A DNA stretch of 64,000 nt from Acidithiobacillus concretivorus (GTDB lineage Bacteria > Pseudomonadota > Gammaproteobacteria > Acidithiobacillales > Acidithiobacillaceae), in assembly GCF_018853445.1 (NCBI RefSeq), contig NZ_JABELD010000015.1, positions 21,514 through 85,513 of the forward strand, given 5' to 3'. The notes under the pieces are model-generated. The model was not told where the DNA came from, ran no database searches, and saw nothing but the letters and a program-made list of their open reading frames with translations. The position numbers and the translations under genes are program-made. Of the stretch, positions 17,396 through 25,193 are shown one piece after another; within the stretch, counting starts at the first letter, position 1; every line of letters starts with the position of its first letter.

Positions 17396-17426
17396 TTAAT
17401 TTTATTGGTGCGCAGTACTGGATTCG
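17378..17426. repeat. Inverted repeat linking the truncated gene end to the tRNA-Arg T-arm
   Basis: CGAATCCAATAC at 17378-17389 matches, in inverted orientation and with one mismatch, the tRNA T-arm sequence at 17415-17426 (GTACTGGATTCG on the plus strand). The first copy is exactly where the molybdopterin protein departs from its family. It may mark an illegitimate or site-specific recombination junction. Confidence 0.5.
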
Positions 17427-17482
17427 AACCAGTGACCTTCGGCTTCGGAGGCCGACACTCTATCCAGCTGAGCTAACTGCGC
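17406..17482 (-). tRNA. tRNA-Arg (CCG)
   Basis: This is a 77-nt cloverleaf on the minus strand. The acceptor stem GCGCAGT pairs with ACTGCGC, the D-arm is GCTC...GAGT, and the anticodon loop CTCCGAA gives CCG for Arg codon CGG. The T-arm contains GGTTCGAATCC, and CCA is encoded. It lies between the truncated molybdopterin gene and rlmE. Confidence 0.95.
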
Positions 17483-17492
17483 ATGCTGCAGA

Positions 17493-18152
17493 TTATAGGG
17501 AACTCGCTGGCGCGTTGTCCAACCTTTCCTGTGCAACTCCCTGAAAGTCCAGCGCCAGCCAGTACTGTTCGGTAGAACGGGCGCGTGAAGCTTCCGGCTT
17601 GCGTACCACAATTTTTTTGAAATCCTTGCGCAGGGCACGACGCAGCTCTTCAGCGCCCGCCCCCATAAACACCTTGATCAACAGCGACCCGCCCGGACGC
17701 AGCCAGCGGTGGGCCATATCCAGCGCCAGTTCCGCCAGGTCTATGGCGCGGGCCTGATCGACACTGGCAATCCCGGACATATTGGGGGCCATATCACTCA
17801 TGATCAAATCCGCCCCTTCCGGCAAGGCCTCCCGACAGGCGGCAATCACCGCATCTTCGTAAACGTCACCATAAATTACCGAGGCATCGGCAACTGGGTC
17901 CATAGCCAGTCGGTCCACAGCCACCAGCCGCCCGTTACGGCCGATGAGCGGGGCGGCCACCTGGGTCCAGCCCCCCGGCGCGGCACCCACGTCAAGGACG
18001 CGCATACCGGGACGAATCAGCCGATCTTTCTCCTGAATTTCCAATAATTTGTAAGCTGCCCGAGAACGATACCCTTCTTTCATGGCACGCTGCACGAACA
18101 CATCCCGAAAATGTTCTTTCAGCCATTTTTCACTGGATTTACTTCTAGCCAC
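17493..18152 (-). CDS. rlmE: 23S rRNA (uridine-2'-O) methyltransferase RlmE (FtsJ/RrmJ)
   Basis: This 219-residue SAM-dependent enzyme 2'-O-methylates U2552 of 23S rRNA late in 50S assembly. The SAM site VLDVGAAPGGWTQV is complete, and the K-D-K-E catalytic residues are visible in AAYKLLEI, IMSDMAPNMSG, LLIKVFMG and STEQYWLAL. The length is close to E. coli RrmJ plus a short C-terminal tail. It is divergent from yhbY, a widely conserved arrangement; the usual downstream neighbour ftsH is not here. Confidence 0.96.
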   Translation of the reverse strand: MARSKSSEKWLKEHFRDVFVQRAMKEGYRSRAAYKLLEIQEKDRLIRPGMRVLDVGAAPGGWTQVAAPLIGRNGRLVAVDRLAMDPVADASVIYGDVYEDAVIAACREALPEGADLIMSDMAPNMSGIASVDQARAIDLAELALDMAHRWLRPGGSLLIKVFMGAGAEELRRALRKDFKKIVVRKPEASRARSTEQYWLALDFQGVAQERLDNAPASSL

Positions 18153-18241
18153 TGCAACAACCTCCGACCTTTGACCACCGCATCGCGCAAACGTACACTC
18201 CCGTCCACCATTTATCGAATCATCTGTCTGACGAGGATACC

Positions 18242-18535
18242 ATGCTGGACGCCAAACAAAGACAAAACCTGCGCGGTCAGGCCCATACCCTCAAACCGGT
18301 TGTGATGATTGGTGCGCAGGGCGTCACTGATGCCCTGCTCGCCGAACTGGAAATCGCTCTGGATGCCCATGAACTCATCAAGGCCCGCTTACCCCAAGTG
18401 GAACATGCGCTGCGCGATGCCATGATTACCCGGTTGGTCAGTGCCAGTCACGCCGAAGTCGTTGGACGTATTGGCCGCATCGTCATCCTGTATCGGCTCC
18501 GGCCTGCTGCAAAAATTCCAAACAAACGACGCTGA
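18242..18535 (+). CDS. yhbY: YhbY-family RNA-binding protein (CRM domain)
   Basis: This gene encodes a 97-residue CRM-domain protein that associates with pre-50S ribosomal subunits in related bacteria. The fold is evident from the start LDAKQRQNLRGQAHTLKPVV, with the GxxG-like loop MIGAQGVTDAL and the C-terminal VGRIGRIVILYR. It is divergent from rlmE, also a ribosome-assembly factor, with about 90 bases between them for both promoters. The apaG gene follows 77 bases later on the same strand. Confidence 0.93.
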   Translation: MLDAKQRQNLRGQAHTLKPVVMIGAQGVTDALLAELEIALDAHELIKARLPQVEHALRDAMITRLVSASHAEVVGRIGRIVILYRLRPAAKIPNKRR

Positions 18536-18612
18536 AGCGGCTTGGCAGGTGGCTTCCCGCTCGTTAGACTGGTTCTTGATTATCCTAGTGGCTCAACGCC
18601 CGGAGTAAGATC

Positions 18613-18996
18613 ATGGCAGAAAACGCCCCCACAGACATTCAGATCACCGTAGAAACCCGATATATTCCCGAACAATCCAGCCCCGAGCAGGCGCATTATG
18701 CTTTTGCCTACCAGATCACCATCGAAAACCACGGCCCGCAAACGGCGCAACTACTGAATCGCCACTGGATTATTACCGACGCCGAAGGTCATATCCAGGA
18801 AGTCAAAGGTCCCGGCGTGGTCGGCGAACAGCCCACTCTGCAGCCTGGACAACGCTTTCGCTATTCCAGCGGCTCGGTTCTGTCTACGGCTGTAGGCAGC
18901 ATGCACGGCAGTTACGAATGGATTACTGCAGACGGGGAAACCTTCGAAAGCCCCATTCCTGCATTTCGTCTGGCCGTCGCTACGGTATTTCATTGA
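18613..18996 (+). CDS. apaG: ApaG domain protein
   Basis: This is a 127-residue protein with an immunoglobulin-like beta fold. Family blocks are ITVETRYIPEQSSPEQAHYAF, YQITIENHG, LLNRHWIITDAEG, EVKGPGVVGEQPTLQPG and SMHGSYEW. ApaG is genetically linked to cation (Co/Mg) phenotypes in enterobacteria, but its biochemical role is not settled. In many genomes it pairs with ksgA/apaH; here it is followed by a methyltransferase whose TTG start overlaps the apaG stop, so the two are translationally coupled. Confidence 0.95.
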   Translation: MAENAPTDIQITVETRYIPEQSSPEQAHYAFAYQITIENHGPQTAQLLNRHWIITDAEGHIQEVKGPGVVGEQPTLQPGQRFRYSSGSVLSTAVGSMHGSYEWITADGETFESPIPAFRLAVATVFH

Positions 18997-19595
18997 GCCG
19001 CAGCAGCCTGCAGCGCGCCTACGGCATCTGGGCGCCCATTTACGATCAGGCAGTACGCGGTTTTTCCGAACCTTTACGTCAGCGCAGCCTCCGCCAAATC
19101 CCTCAAAATGCGTCCTGTCAGATTTTAATCGATGGCATTGGCACCGGGCTGGACATTCCCTTTTTGCCAAATCACTGTACCGCCATTGGCATTGACCTGA
19201 CCCACGCCATGCTGCGCCGCGCGCAAAATCTGCCAAGCCCCATTCCATTGGTTCAGGCCGACGCCGAAGTGCTGCCCTTTGCCAATGCGTCCTTCGATTT
19301 TGTGGTGATGCATTTAATTCTGGCGGTGGTCCCCAATGCCGGCAAAGCGTTGGCAGAAGCCAGCCGCGTTCTCAAACCCGGAGGCCGGATTTTACTACTC
19401 GACAAATTTTTACGTCCCGGTCAAAAAGCCTGGTTAAGACGCGCCTTGGGACGGGTAGCGGGTGCCGTAGCCACCCATACGGATCTGACCTTTGAGGAGA
19501 TTCTGGCAGAGCGCCCGGAATTACAGTGTATAAGTGACGAACCGGGGGCCATGGGCGGCTGGTTCCGCCTCATCACGCTGGAAAAAGCACCATAA
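18993..19595 (+). CDS. Class I SAM-dependent methyltransferase
   Basis: This gene encodes about 200 residues of the UbiE/PmtA-like methyltransferase group. It starts SRSSLQRAYGIWAPIYDQAV, has the SAM-binding strand CQILIDGIGTGLDIPFLP, the acidic strand GIDLTHAMLRRA, motif QADAEVLPFANASFDFVVM, and LKPGGRILLLDKF. The frame opens at 18918 inside apaG, but the natural start is the TTG at 18993, which overlaps the apaG TGA (TTGA). The substrate is unknown; phospholipid or small-molecule methylation are options for this family. Downstream lie three hairpin structures before the convergent typA. Confidence 0.88.
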   Translation: MSRSSLQRAYGIWAPIYDQAVRGFSEPLRQRSLRQIPQNASCQILIDGIGTGLDIPFLPNHCTAIGIDLTHAMLRRAQNLPSPIPLVQADAEVLPFANASFDFVVMHLILAVVPNAGKALAEASRVLKPGGRILLLDKFLRPGQKAWLRRALGRVAGAVATHTDLTFEEILAERPELQCISDEPGAMGGWFRLITLEKAP

Positions 19596-19603
19596 AATAT
19601 CAA

Positions 19604-19630
19604 GCCCGGTAAGCGTTGCCGCTTCCGGGC
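19604..19630 (+). terminator. Strong hairpin after the methyltransferase gene
   Basis: GCCCGG-T-AAGCG-TTGC-CGCTT-CCGGGC is an almost perfect stem eight bases after the stop codon. No T-run follows, so it may stabilise the message 3' end rather than terminate by itself. Confidence 0.5.
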
Positions 19631-19640
19631 CTGCAGTCAG

Positions 19641-19666
19641 CCACTGAACACAGGGTGTTTCAGTGG
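19641..19666. repeat. Second hairpin
   Basis: CCACTGAA pairs with TTCAGTGG, with CAC/GTG continuing the stem inside. It has no T-run. It lies between the previous hairpin and the long palindromic element, in the 285-base gap between two convergent genes. Confidence 0.5.
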
Positions 19667-19683
19667 TGAAATTCGCTTAACTT

Positions 19684-19876
19684 AAAAGCGGCAGTTGCCG
19701 TGGATGCTTTTTGCTCCATTGTTCCTTGCCTGTTGTTCTAAGGCTCATCCTGCTGTCAGGAGAGAACTCGCCCTTTGGGCTCAAACAGCTCTCCTGACGG
19801 GCGCTGGATTTCGCCAAGAACAACAACGGCTCGAAACAAAAGTCGCTGCAAATCATCCACGGCAACTGCCGCTTTT
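19684..19876 (+). repeat. Long palindromic element, copy A (shares a core with 51079-51184)
   Basis: Two perfect 23-base arms (19684-19706 and 19854-19876) bracket about 147 bases. The segment 19706-19744 matches 51122-51160 of the other copy at 35 of 39 bases, including the identical TTGCCTGTTGTTCTAAGGC. AAAGTCGC-x-GCAAA at 19839-19852 is shared too. The arms themselves differ between copies. A nested perfect 10-base stem (GTCAGGAGAG at 19755, CTCTCCTGAC at 19789) lies in the extra internal part. The element ends four bases from the typA stop. It could be a structured RNA, a bidirectional terminator or a MITE-like repeat. Confidence 0.85.
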
Positions 19877-19880
19877 TGGC

Positions 19881-21707
19881 TTAACCGTTTCCGGCACCGC
19901 CACGTGACGCCTTTTTACGCTCGTTTTCCGTGAGATAGCGCTTGCGAATCCGGATGGACTGAGGTGTTGCTTCCACCAGTTCGTCGTCGGCCAGAAACTC
20001 TACCGCAGCTTCCAGCGTCATCTTAATGGGTGGCGTCAACATGATGTTTTCATCAGAACCCGAAGCCCGCATGTTGGTCAGCTTCTTTTCCTTGAGGGGA
20101 TTGACCACCAGATCATTGTCACGGCTGTGAATACCAATCACCATGCCTTCATAGACCTTGTCGCCGGGGCTGACAAACATCCGCCCCCGATCCTGCAAAT
20201 TAAAGAGGGCAAAACCCACTGCCTCGCCTTCTTCTGCGGAAATCAGCACGCCATTATTACGCGCCGGAATGCTGCCCTTGACCGGACCGTAACCGTCGAA
20301 AATATGACTGATCACCCCCGTACCGGACGTGGCCGTCAAAAACTCGGTATGAAAGCCGATCAGGCCGCGCGCGGGAATTTTGTATTCCAGACGCACCCGG
20401 CCACGGCCATCGGGCATCATGTCCTGCAATTCACCGCGCCGGATGCCCAAACGCTCCATGATGGTGCCCTGATGGGTTTCTTCCACATCTACGGTCAAGG
20501 CTTCATAAGGCTCTTCCCAGACGCCATCCACCTGACGCTGAATCACCCGGGGACGAGAAACGGCCAGTTCATAGCCTTCGCGGCGCATGTTTTCAATGAG
20601 GATGGTGAGATGCAGTTCGCCGCGTCCGGACACCATGAACACATCGGCGTTATCCGTATCTTCCACCCGCAACGCCACGTTAATGAGCAGCTCCTTGTAC
20701 AGGCGATCGCGCAACTGGCGGCTGGTGACAAACTTGCCTTCACGCCCGGCAAAGGGGCTGGTATTCACCTGAAAGGTCATGTTCAGGGTCGGTTCATCAA
20801 TAGGTTTCCAGGGCAAGGCTTCGGGCGCTTCCGGCGCGGCAATGGTCGCACCAATGGAAGGTTCTTCAATACCTGTCACCGCCACAATATCGCCCACCGT
20901 AGCCGTTTCCCAGGGCACCCGCTTGAGGCCATCAAAACCCAGCAACTGCAAAATCCTCGCCTTGGTCTGGGTTTGGTCCACGCCATGAATCAGGACAATA
21001 TCCTGGCCGGGTTTCATGGAACCACGGCGAATCCGGCCAATGGCAATACGACCCACATAACTGGAGTAATCCAGATCGGCAATTTGCATTTGCAAGGGAC
21101 CTTCCGGATCACCTTCCGGGGCATGCACATGGGTCAAAATCATCTCGAAAAGGGGTTTCATGTCACCCGAACGCACCTCAGGATCTTCACCCGCATAGCC
21201 CTGCAGACCGGAGGCGTAAATAACCGGGAAATCCAGTTGTTCTTCGGTAGCACCGAGTTTGTCGAAAAGATCAAAAGTGGCGCTGATGACATAGTCGGCG
21301 CGAGCGCCGGGGCGGTCCACCTTATTAATAACAACAATAGGTTTCAGACCCAGTTCCAGGGCCTTGCGGGTCACGAAGCGGGTCTGCGGCATGGGGCCCT
21401 CGACGGCATCCACCAGCAGCAGAACGCCATCCACCATGCCCAACACACGCTCCACTTCAGCACCGAAGTCGGCATGTCCGGGAGTATCGACAATATTGAT
21501 ATGCGTATCGCCCCACTGCACCGCCGTGTTTTTCGCCATAATGGTAATGCCGCGCTCTTTTTCAAGATCGTTGCTGTCCATCACCCGCTCTTCCAGCTGC
21601 TGGTGTGCGGCAAAAGTACCGGACTGACGGAGCAACTGATCCACCAGCGTGGTTTTGCCATGGTCAACGTGGGCGATGATAGCGATATTACGGATTTGAC
21701 GAGCCAC
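19881..21707 (-). CDS. typA: Ribosome-associated GTPase TypA/BipA
   Basis: This is a 608-residue translational GTPase of the EF-G superfamily that binds 70S ribosomes and helps growth under stress and low temperature. The GTP site is complete: [16 protein letters not shown] (G1), [12 protein letters not shown] (G2), DTPGHADFG (G3) and [10 protein letters not shown] (G4). The beta-barrel, EF-G III/V domains and the C-terminal domain ([13 protein letters not shown]) are all present at normal length. It is monocistronic, convergent with the methyltransferase gene, and its stop codon lies almost within palindromic element A. Confidence 0.97.
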   Translation of the reverse strand: MARQIRNIAIIAHVDHGKTTLVDQLLRQSGTFAAHQQLEERVMDSNDLEKERGITIMAKNTAVQWGDTHINIVDTPGHADFGAEVERVLGMVDGVLLLVDAVEGPMPQTRFVTRKALELGLKPIVVINKVDRPGARADYVISATFDLFDKLGATEEQLDFPVIYASGLQGYAGEDPEVRSGDMKPLFEMILTHVHAPEGDPEGPLQMQIADLDYSSYVGRIAIGRIRRGSMKPGQDIVLIHGVDQTQTKARILQLLGFDGLKRVPWETATVGDIVAVTGIEEPSIGATIAAPEAPEALPWKPIDEPTLNMTFQVNTSPFAGREGKFVTSRQLRDRLYKELLINVALRVEDTDNADVFMVSGRGELHLTILIENMRREGYELAVSRPRVIQRQVDGVWEEPYEALTVDVEETHQGTIMERLGIRRGELQDMMPDGRGRVRLEYKIPARGLIGFHTEFLTATSGTGVISHIFDGYGPVKGSIPARNNGVLISAEEGEAVGFALFNLQDRGRMFVSPGDKVYEGMVIGIHSRDNDLVVNPLKEKKLTNMRASGSDENIMLTPPIKMTLEAAVEFLADDELVEATPQSIRIRKRYLTENERKKASRGGAGNG

Positions 21708-21796
21708 TGATATTCCCCAAAACGGTCATAAGAAAAAACGCGGGATCAAGCCTCCCCGCAGCGGGTTTTCTTATAACGGTATCCTGCTCAAAAAGC

Positions 21797-21824
21797 AAAT
21801 AAAAACCGCCCCCGAAGGGGCGGC
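21797..21824 (-). terminator. Rho-independent terminator of the porin gene
   Basis: On the minus strand GCCGCCCC-TTCG-GGGGCGGT is followed by TTTTATTTG. It lies about 37 bases after the porin stop and upstream of typA. The stem is GC-rich with a stable UUCG loop. Confidence 0.88.
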
Positions 21825-21860
21825 AAGAGGTGACCGAAGCCACCCGGGAATTGCTTTGAC

Positions 21861-23063
21861 TTAGAAACCAGCCTGGAACTGCAACATCAGGGTGTTGTAA
21901 GCCACACCGTTGATGGGTGCCTGTCCATTTACAGAACTGCCATAGATCTGATTAATTGAACCACCACGGGTCGCCATGATGTAATTCAATTGCACCTCAG
22001 CGGCATGGGGGTTATTGGGATTGACGAAATAATTCAAGCCCACTGTAGCGTTACCCAAAGTGCCCTGACCATGGACCGTGTACGAGTCGTAACGGATGGC
22101 AGGCTCAATATCAATGGGAGACAGGGTCATCTGGTAAAGATTGACCCCCAATTCCGCATGCCAATCGTACGCGGTATAGGTTACCGGGTTGTAGAAAGGA
22201 TTGGTGTTCAAATAACCCCAGCTAGACATCCCGCTGGCACGAGTATAACCAGCAGCGTAGTGAATGCCCATCAAGCCACCACGCACGCCCACGTTCCAAC
22301 TGTAGAGATCGTCTCTACCACGGTTAGGTTCGGTGCCTAGACTGCCACTTGCTTCAGCAGTCAACAAAGGACCCATGCTGTACTTCAGCATGCCGGAAAC
22401 AATGTACTTGCCATTACCATTGAGCATGCCGCTCTGACCACCGCCAGATGGATTGGTTGGAGTGACATTACTGAAAACCGTGTACTTGTCTACGGAGGTG
22501 TTATCAAAAATACCGACTGCATAACCTACACCTGAACCCATGACGTTGTTGGCATGGAACATGGCACCGGCAGAACGACCGGACAACAGGGACTGACCCA
22601 TATTGCGGTAGATGAAGGGCAACTCGTTACCGGCAATACTGGTATATTCCAGGTCTTCAGGGGTTTTGAACTTGCCGACTTTTAACTGCACAAAGGGCAC
22701 CGGAGCATAATTGATCCAGGCATCCATCAGTTGGGCTGTGATGCCGCCCATCATGTTGCCGCCCAGACCGTTATTCAGGCCATTGGCCATACCATTACCA
22801 AGACCTGCCTCGTCATACGCACCCTGGATGAAATAGTTGACGCCAGGAACCGCTTCACCCTTGAAGCCCAGACGGATGCGGTTAGCACCAAACATCAACC
22901 CATTGGAAGTACCGGGACCGGTACCGAACTGCTGGGCACCCGTGATCTGGGCATACCCAAAAACAACCGGACCGGTGTCATTACTGGAACTGTCTGCAGC
23001 AAAAGCTGCACCAGGAACCAAAACTGCGGCCGCAACGGCCAAAGCGATAAGATTCTTCTTCAT
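21861..23063 (-). CDS. Outer-membrane porin (OprP/OprO-like)
   Basis: This gene encodes 400 residues. A signal peptide (MKKNLIALAVAAAVLVPG, cleavage after AFA) is followed by a beta-barrel typical of phosphate-selective or related porins. PVVFGYAQITGAQQFG starts the first strand, ANRIRLGFKGEAVPGVNYFI and QLKVGKFKTPEDLEY are family blocks, and the chain ends MLQFQAGF with the C-terminal Phe used for outer-membrane insertion. The frame opens 15 codons earlier, but the ATG at 23063 has a strong GGAGGAG site. A good sigma-70 promoter and a strong terminator flank it, as for an abundant protein. Substrate selectivity is not evident. Confidence 0.9.
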   Translation of the reverse strand: MKKNLIALAVAAAVLVPGAAFAADSSSNDTGPVVFGYAQITGAQQFGTGPGTSNGLMFGANRIRLGFKGEAVPGVNYFIQGAYDEAGLGNGMANGLNNGLGGNMMGGITAQLMDAWINYAPVPFVQLKVGKFKTPEDLEYTSIAGNELPFIYRNMGQSLLSGRSAGAMFHANNVMGSGVGYAVGIFDNTSVDKYTVFSNVTPTNPSGGGQSGMLNGNGKYIVSGMLKYSMGPLLTAEASGSLGTEPNRGRDDLYSWNVGVRGGLMGIHYAAGYTRASGMSSWGYLNTNPFYNPVTYTAYDWHAELGVNLYQMTLSPIDIEPAIRYDSYTVHGQGTLGNATVGLNYFVNPNNPHAAEVQLNYIMATRGGSINQIYGSSVNGQAPINGVAYNTLMLQFQAGF

Positions 23064-23108
23064 GATAAAGCTCCTCCTCGAGAGCATTGTTTGGATACTA
23101 CGCGGCAA

Positions 23109-23137
23109 GTTATAGCACCGGTGTGGACAGTTTGCAA
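23109..23137 (-). promoter_or_regulatory. Sigma-70 promoter of the porin gene
   Basis: On the minus strand TTGCAA, a 17-base spacer and TATAAC lie about 45 bases upstream of the porin ATG. The spacing is ideal and both hexamers are close to consensus. Confidence 0.75.
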
Positions 23138-23218
23138 CATTTTGACAACACCTTTTTTACAACGTCGGCAAAATAAATACAAAGTCAGTGTTATTTTCAC
23201 CTGATCCAGCAATCCGGT

Positions 23219-23248
23219 TTGACAGGGAAGCTGGCCTGAAGCTATTAT
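23219..23248 (+). promoter_or_regulatory. Sigma-70 promoter of tRNA-Gln (CTG)
   Basis: A consensus -35 (TTGACA) is separated by 18 bases from TATTAT, which ends 12 bases before the tRNA. This strong arrangement fits a stable-RNA promoter. Confidence 0.8.
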
Positions 23249-23260
23249 CGCCGCCACTCT

Positions 23261-23334
23261 TGGGGAATCGTCTAGCGGCAGGACAGCGGACTCTGACTCC
23301 GCTAACCGTGGTTCGAATCCACGTTCCCCAGCCA
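23261..23334 (+). tRNA. tRNA-Gln (CTG)
   Basis: The 74-nt sequence starts TGGGGAATCGTCTAGCGG and ends CGTTCCCCAGCCA with encoded CCA. The anticodon loop CTCTGAC gives CTG, reading Gln codon CAG. The weak U1-A72 first pair is typical of tRNA-Gln. A promoter and a terminator flank it. Confidence 0.95.
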
Positions 23335-23344
23335 AGAATGCAGC

Positions 23345-23374
23345 AGCGCCCAGGTTTCTCCTCGGCGCTTTTTT
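23345..23374 (+). terminator. Rho-independent terminator after tRNA-Gln
   Basis: AGCGCC pairs with GGCGCT across a 13-base loop and is followed by six Ts. It starts 11 bases after the tRNA end. Confidence 0.75.
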
Positions 23375-23437
23375 GTTGCCAAGGGGACACTAACCCTTTT
23401 CGAGCCTTCCGCCCTAGTCCGTGCTAAACTCTTGTCC

Positions 23438-24298
23438 ATGATAGCTAAAACTGATCACACCGCCCGCAGCAAACTCCATTTCACTAAAATGCATGGCCTC
23501 GGCAATGATTTTGTCGTGTTCGATGGTGTCCGCCAGCAGGTTCAATTGACGCCAGATCACATCCGCGCCATGGCTGACCGCCACTTTGGTATTGGCTGCG
23601 ATCAAATTCTGCTGGTAGAAAATCCCCAGTCTCCGGACTGTGATTTTCATTATCGCATTTTCAATGCGGACGGCGGTGAAGTCGCCCAGTGTGGGAATGG
23701 TGCGCGCTGCTTTGCAGTATTTGTTCGCCGTGCTGGACTTAGTGACAAGGATGTCATTCAGGTAGAAACCCAGTCCGGACAAATGCAACTTCGCATCCTC
23801 GAAAACGGCGAGGTCAGCGTTAACATGGGAGCTCCGCGTTTTGCTCCGGAGGCCATTCCTTTTAAAACCCGGGAAGAAGGCCCCGAATACCTGCTGGAAA
23901 TCCATCATGACACCCTGCGCCTGGCCGCACTCAGCATGGGTAATCCGCACGCCGTACTGCGCGTGCCGGATGTGGCCACAGCACCCGTCACCCAGCTCGG
24001 GCCGCAAATCGAAAAGCACCCGGATTTTCCGCAGCGCTGCAATGTCGGGTTCATGGAAATCTGTGACCGCTCCCATATTCGTCTGCGGGTCTGGGAACGT
24101 GGTGCCGGAGAAACCCTGGCCTGTGGCAGTAATGCCTGTGCGGCGGTGGTGGCCGGAATCCGCTGGGGAGCGCTGGACCAGGCCGTTGCGGTAGATCTTC
24201 CGGGCGGTCGCTTGCACATTCAATGGGCAGGGCCAGAACAAGCCGTTATGATGACCGGACCAGCGCAGGTGGTTTTTGACGGAACCTGGCTCTTATAA
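23438..24298 (+). CDS. dapF: Diaminopimelate epimerase
   Basis: This is a 286-residue PLP-independent epimerase converting LL- to meso-diaminopimelate for peptidoglycan and lysine synthesis. Both active-site cysteines are present, in [11 protein letters not shown] and [11 protein letters not shown]. The start block [14 protein letters not shown] and the substrate loop PHAVLRV are typical. A TTG at 23432 opens the frame, but ATG 23438 is preferred; the first dozen residues are an extension relative to most family members. It leads a conserved cluster with a 58-residue ORF, DUF484, xerC and hslVU. Confidence 0.96.
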   Translation: MIAKTDHTARSKLHFTKMHGLGNDFVVFDGVRQQVQLTPDHIRAMADRHFGIGCDQILLVENPQSPDCDFHYRIFNADGGEVAQCGNGARCFAVFVRRAGLSDKDVIQVETQSGQMQLRILENGEVSVNMGAPRFAPEAIPFKTREEGPEYLLEIHHDTLRLAALSMGNPHAVLRVPDVATAPVTQLGPQIEKHPDFPQRCNVGFMEICDRSHIRLRVWERGAGETLACGSNACAAVVAGIRWGALDQAVAVDLPGGRLHIQWAGPEQAVMMTGPAQVVFDGTWLL

Positions 24299-24331
24299 CA
24301 CATTGTTTGACAGACAAAGGGGGATACCATC

Positions 24332-24508
24332 ATGCAGAACACCACGGTACAAGCCATAGCTGACAGCCTGAACTGCAACGCCCAGGATCTGGCTTTTCTG
24401 CACAAACTGACAGATCAGGAAGGTGAAACCCTCGCTCATCTGATCGCGGCGCTGGAAGTACACAGTGCCCCCGAACGCTACAGCGATACCCATTGGGAGG
24501 ATGATTAA
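24332..24508 (+). CDS. 58-residue small protein between dapF and the DUF484 gene
   Basis: This short frame starts MQNTTVQAIADSLNCNAQDL and ends ERYSDTHWEDD, with helical heptad-like spacing and no membrane segment. A strong AAAGGGGG ribosome site lies upstream of the ATG. Its stop overlaps the ATG of the DUF484 gene (ATGATTAA), implying coupled translation. I do not recognise a family. The good ribosome site, the overlap and the codon usage make it a likely real gene that length filters would miss. Confidence 0.6.
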   Translation: MQNTTVQAIADSLNCNAQDLAFLHKLTDQEGETLAHLIAALEVHSAPERYSDTHWEDD

Positions 24509-25193
24509 GTTGGCAACAGCCCCTGAACACGATGATCAGGCAGAACGAGTCCGCCAGTACCTGCTCGAACATCCGCAATATTTATGGGATCAGGAAGATT
24601 TGTTAATGTCCCTGACTCTTCCCCATGTTGGTCGCGGGTCCGCCTCTTCCCTGCTCGAAAGACAGGCACAGATTTTACGCGACGAAAATAACCGTCTGCA
24701 GCAGCGTATTGCCGCCCTGCTGGGTGCCGCCCAACAAAATGCGGCACTGGGACTGCACCTTTCTGATCTGGCCACCGAATTGCTGAACACGCCGGACTGT
24801 CCGGCAACCTTGAATACCGTGCTGACCCGGCTGCACGAAGGTTTTCAGGTGGAGGCGCTGGCCTTGATTGCCCACACGCCGGTGTCGGATCTGCCCCAGT
24901 TTACGGTGCTTGAAGAAGCGGATTTTCTGGGGATACTGGACGGCTCGCCGCCCGCACAAGCGGCCACGGGTCTTTCCATCAACCCGAGCTTGCGGAGTAC
25001 TTTGTTTGCAGCCGAGGGGGCAGCTCTGGAATCTTTTGCCCTGATTCCATTGGTTGGCCAGCATATTCAGGCGGGCATTGTGCTGGGCAGTCAAAATCCT
25101 GAGCGCTATGCCAAGGATGCGGGTGCGGATTTACTCAATCAAATTGGCCGTCTGGTGACGGCCGCTCTGGATCGCTGCCTGACCCCATGTTGA
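24501..25193 (+). CDS. DUF484 family protein
   Basis: This gene encodes about 230 residues of the DUF484 family, a GAF-like cytoplasmic protein that very often lies between dapF and xerC. The N-terminus AERVRQYLLEHPQYLWDQ and the coiled stretch LLERQAQILRDENNRLQQRI are typical, followed by a GAF-like domain. Two starts are possible: ATG 24501, directly on the GGGAGG site, or TTG 24510 (MATAPEHDDQ), which has a normal nine-base spacing and may be the true one. Its stop overlaps the xerC start by seven bases. Function is unknown. Confidence 0.9.
   Translation: MIKLATAPEHDDQAERVRQYLLEHPQYLWDQEDLLMSLTLPHVGRGSASSLLERQAQILRDENNRLQQRIAALLGAAQQNAALGLHLSDLATELLNTPDCPATLNTVLTRLHEGFQVEALALIAHTPVSDLPQFTVLEEADFLGILDGSPPAQAATGLSINPSLRSTLFAAEGAALESFALIPLVGQHIQAGIVLGSQNPERYAKDAGADLLNQIGRLVTAALDRCLTPC

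Noticed and set aside
20127..21710. 527-residue frame on the plus strand
   Set aside because: It lies entirely opposite typA, whose GTPase motifs are complete. The translation is His/Gln-rich with no domain, typical of an antisense shadow of a GC-rich gene.
23140..23170. Possible Pho box upstream of the OprP-like porin
   Set aside because: TTGTCAA-N4-TTGCAAA matches the half-site poorly, and the gene already has a good sigma-70 promoter.
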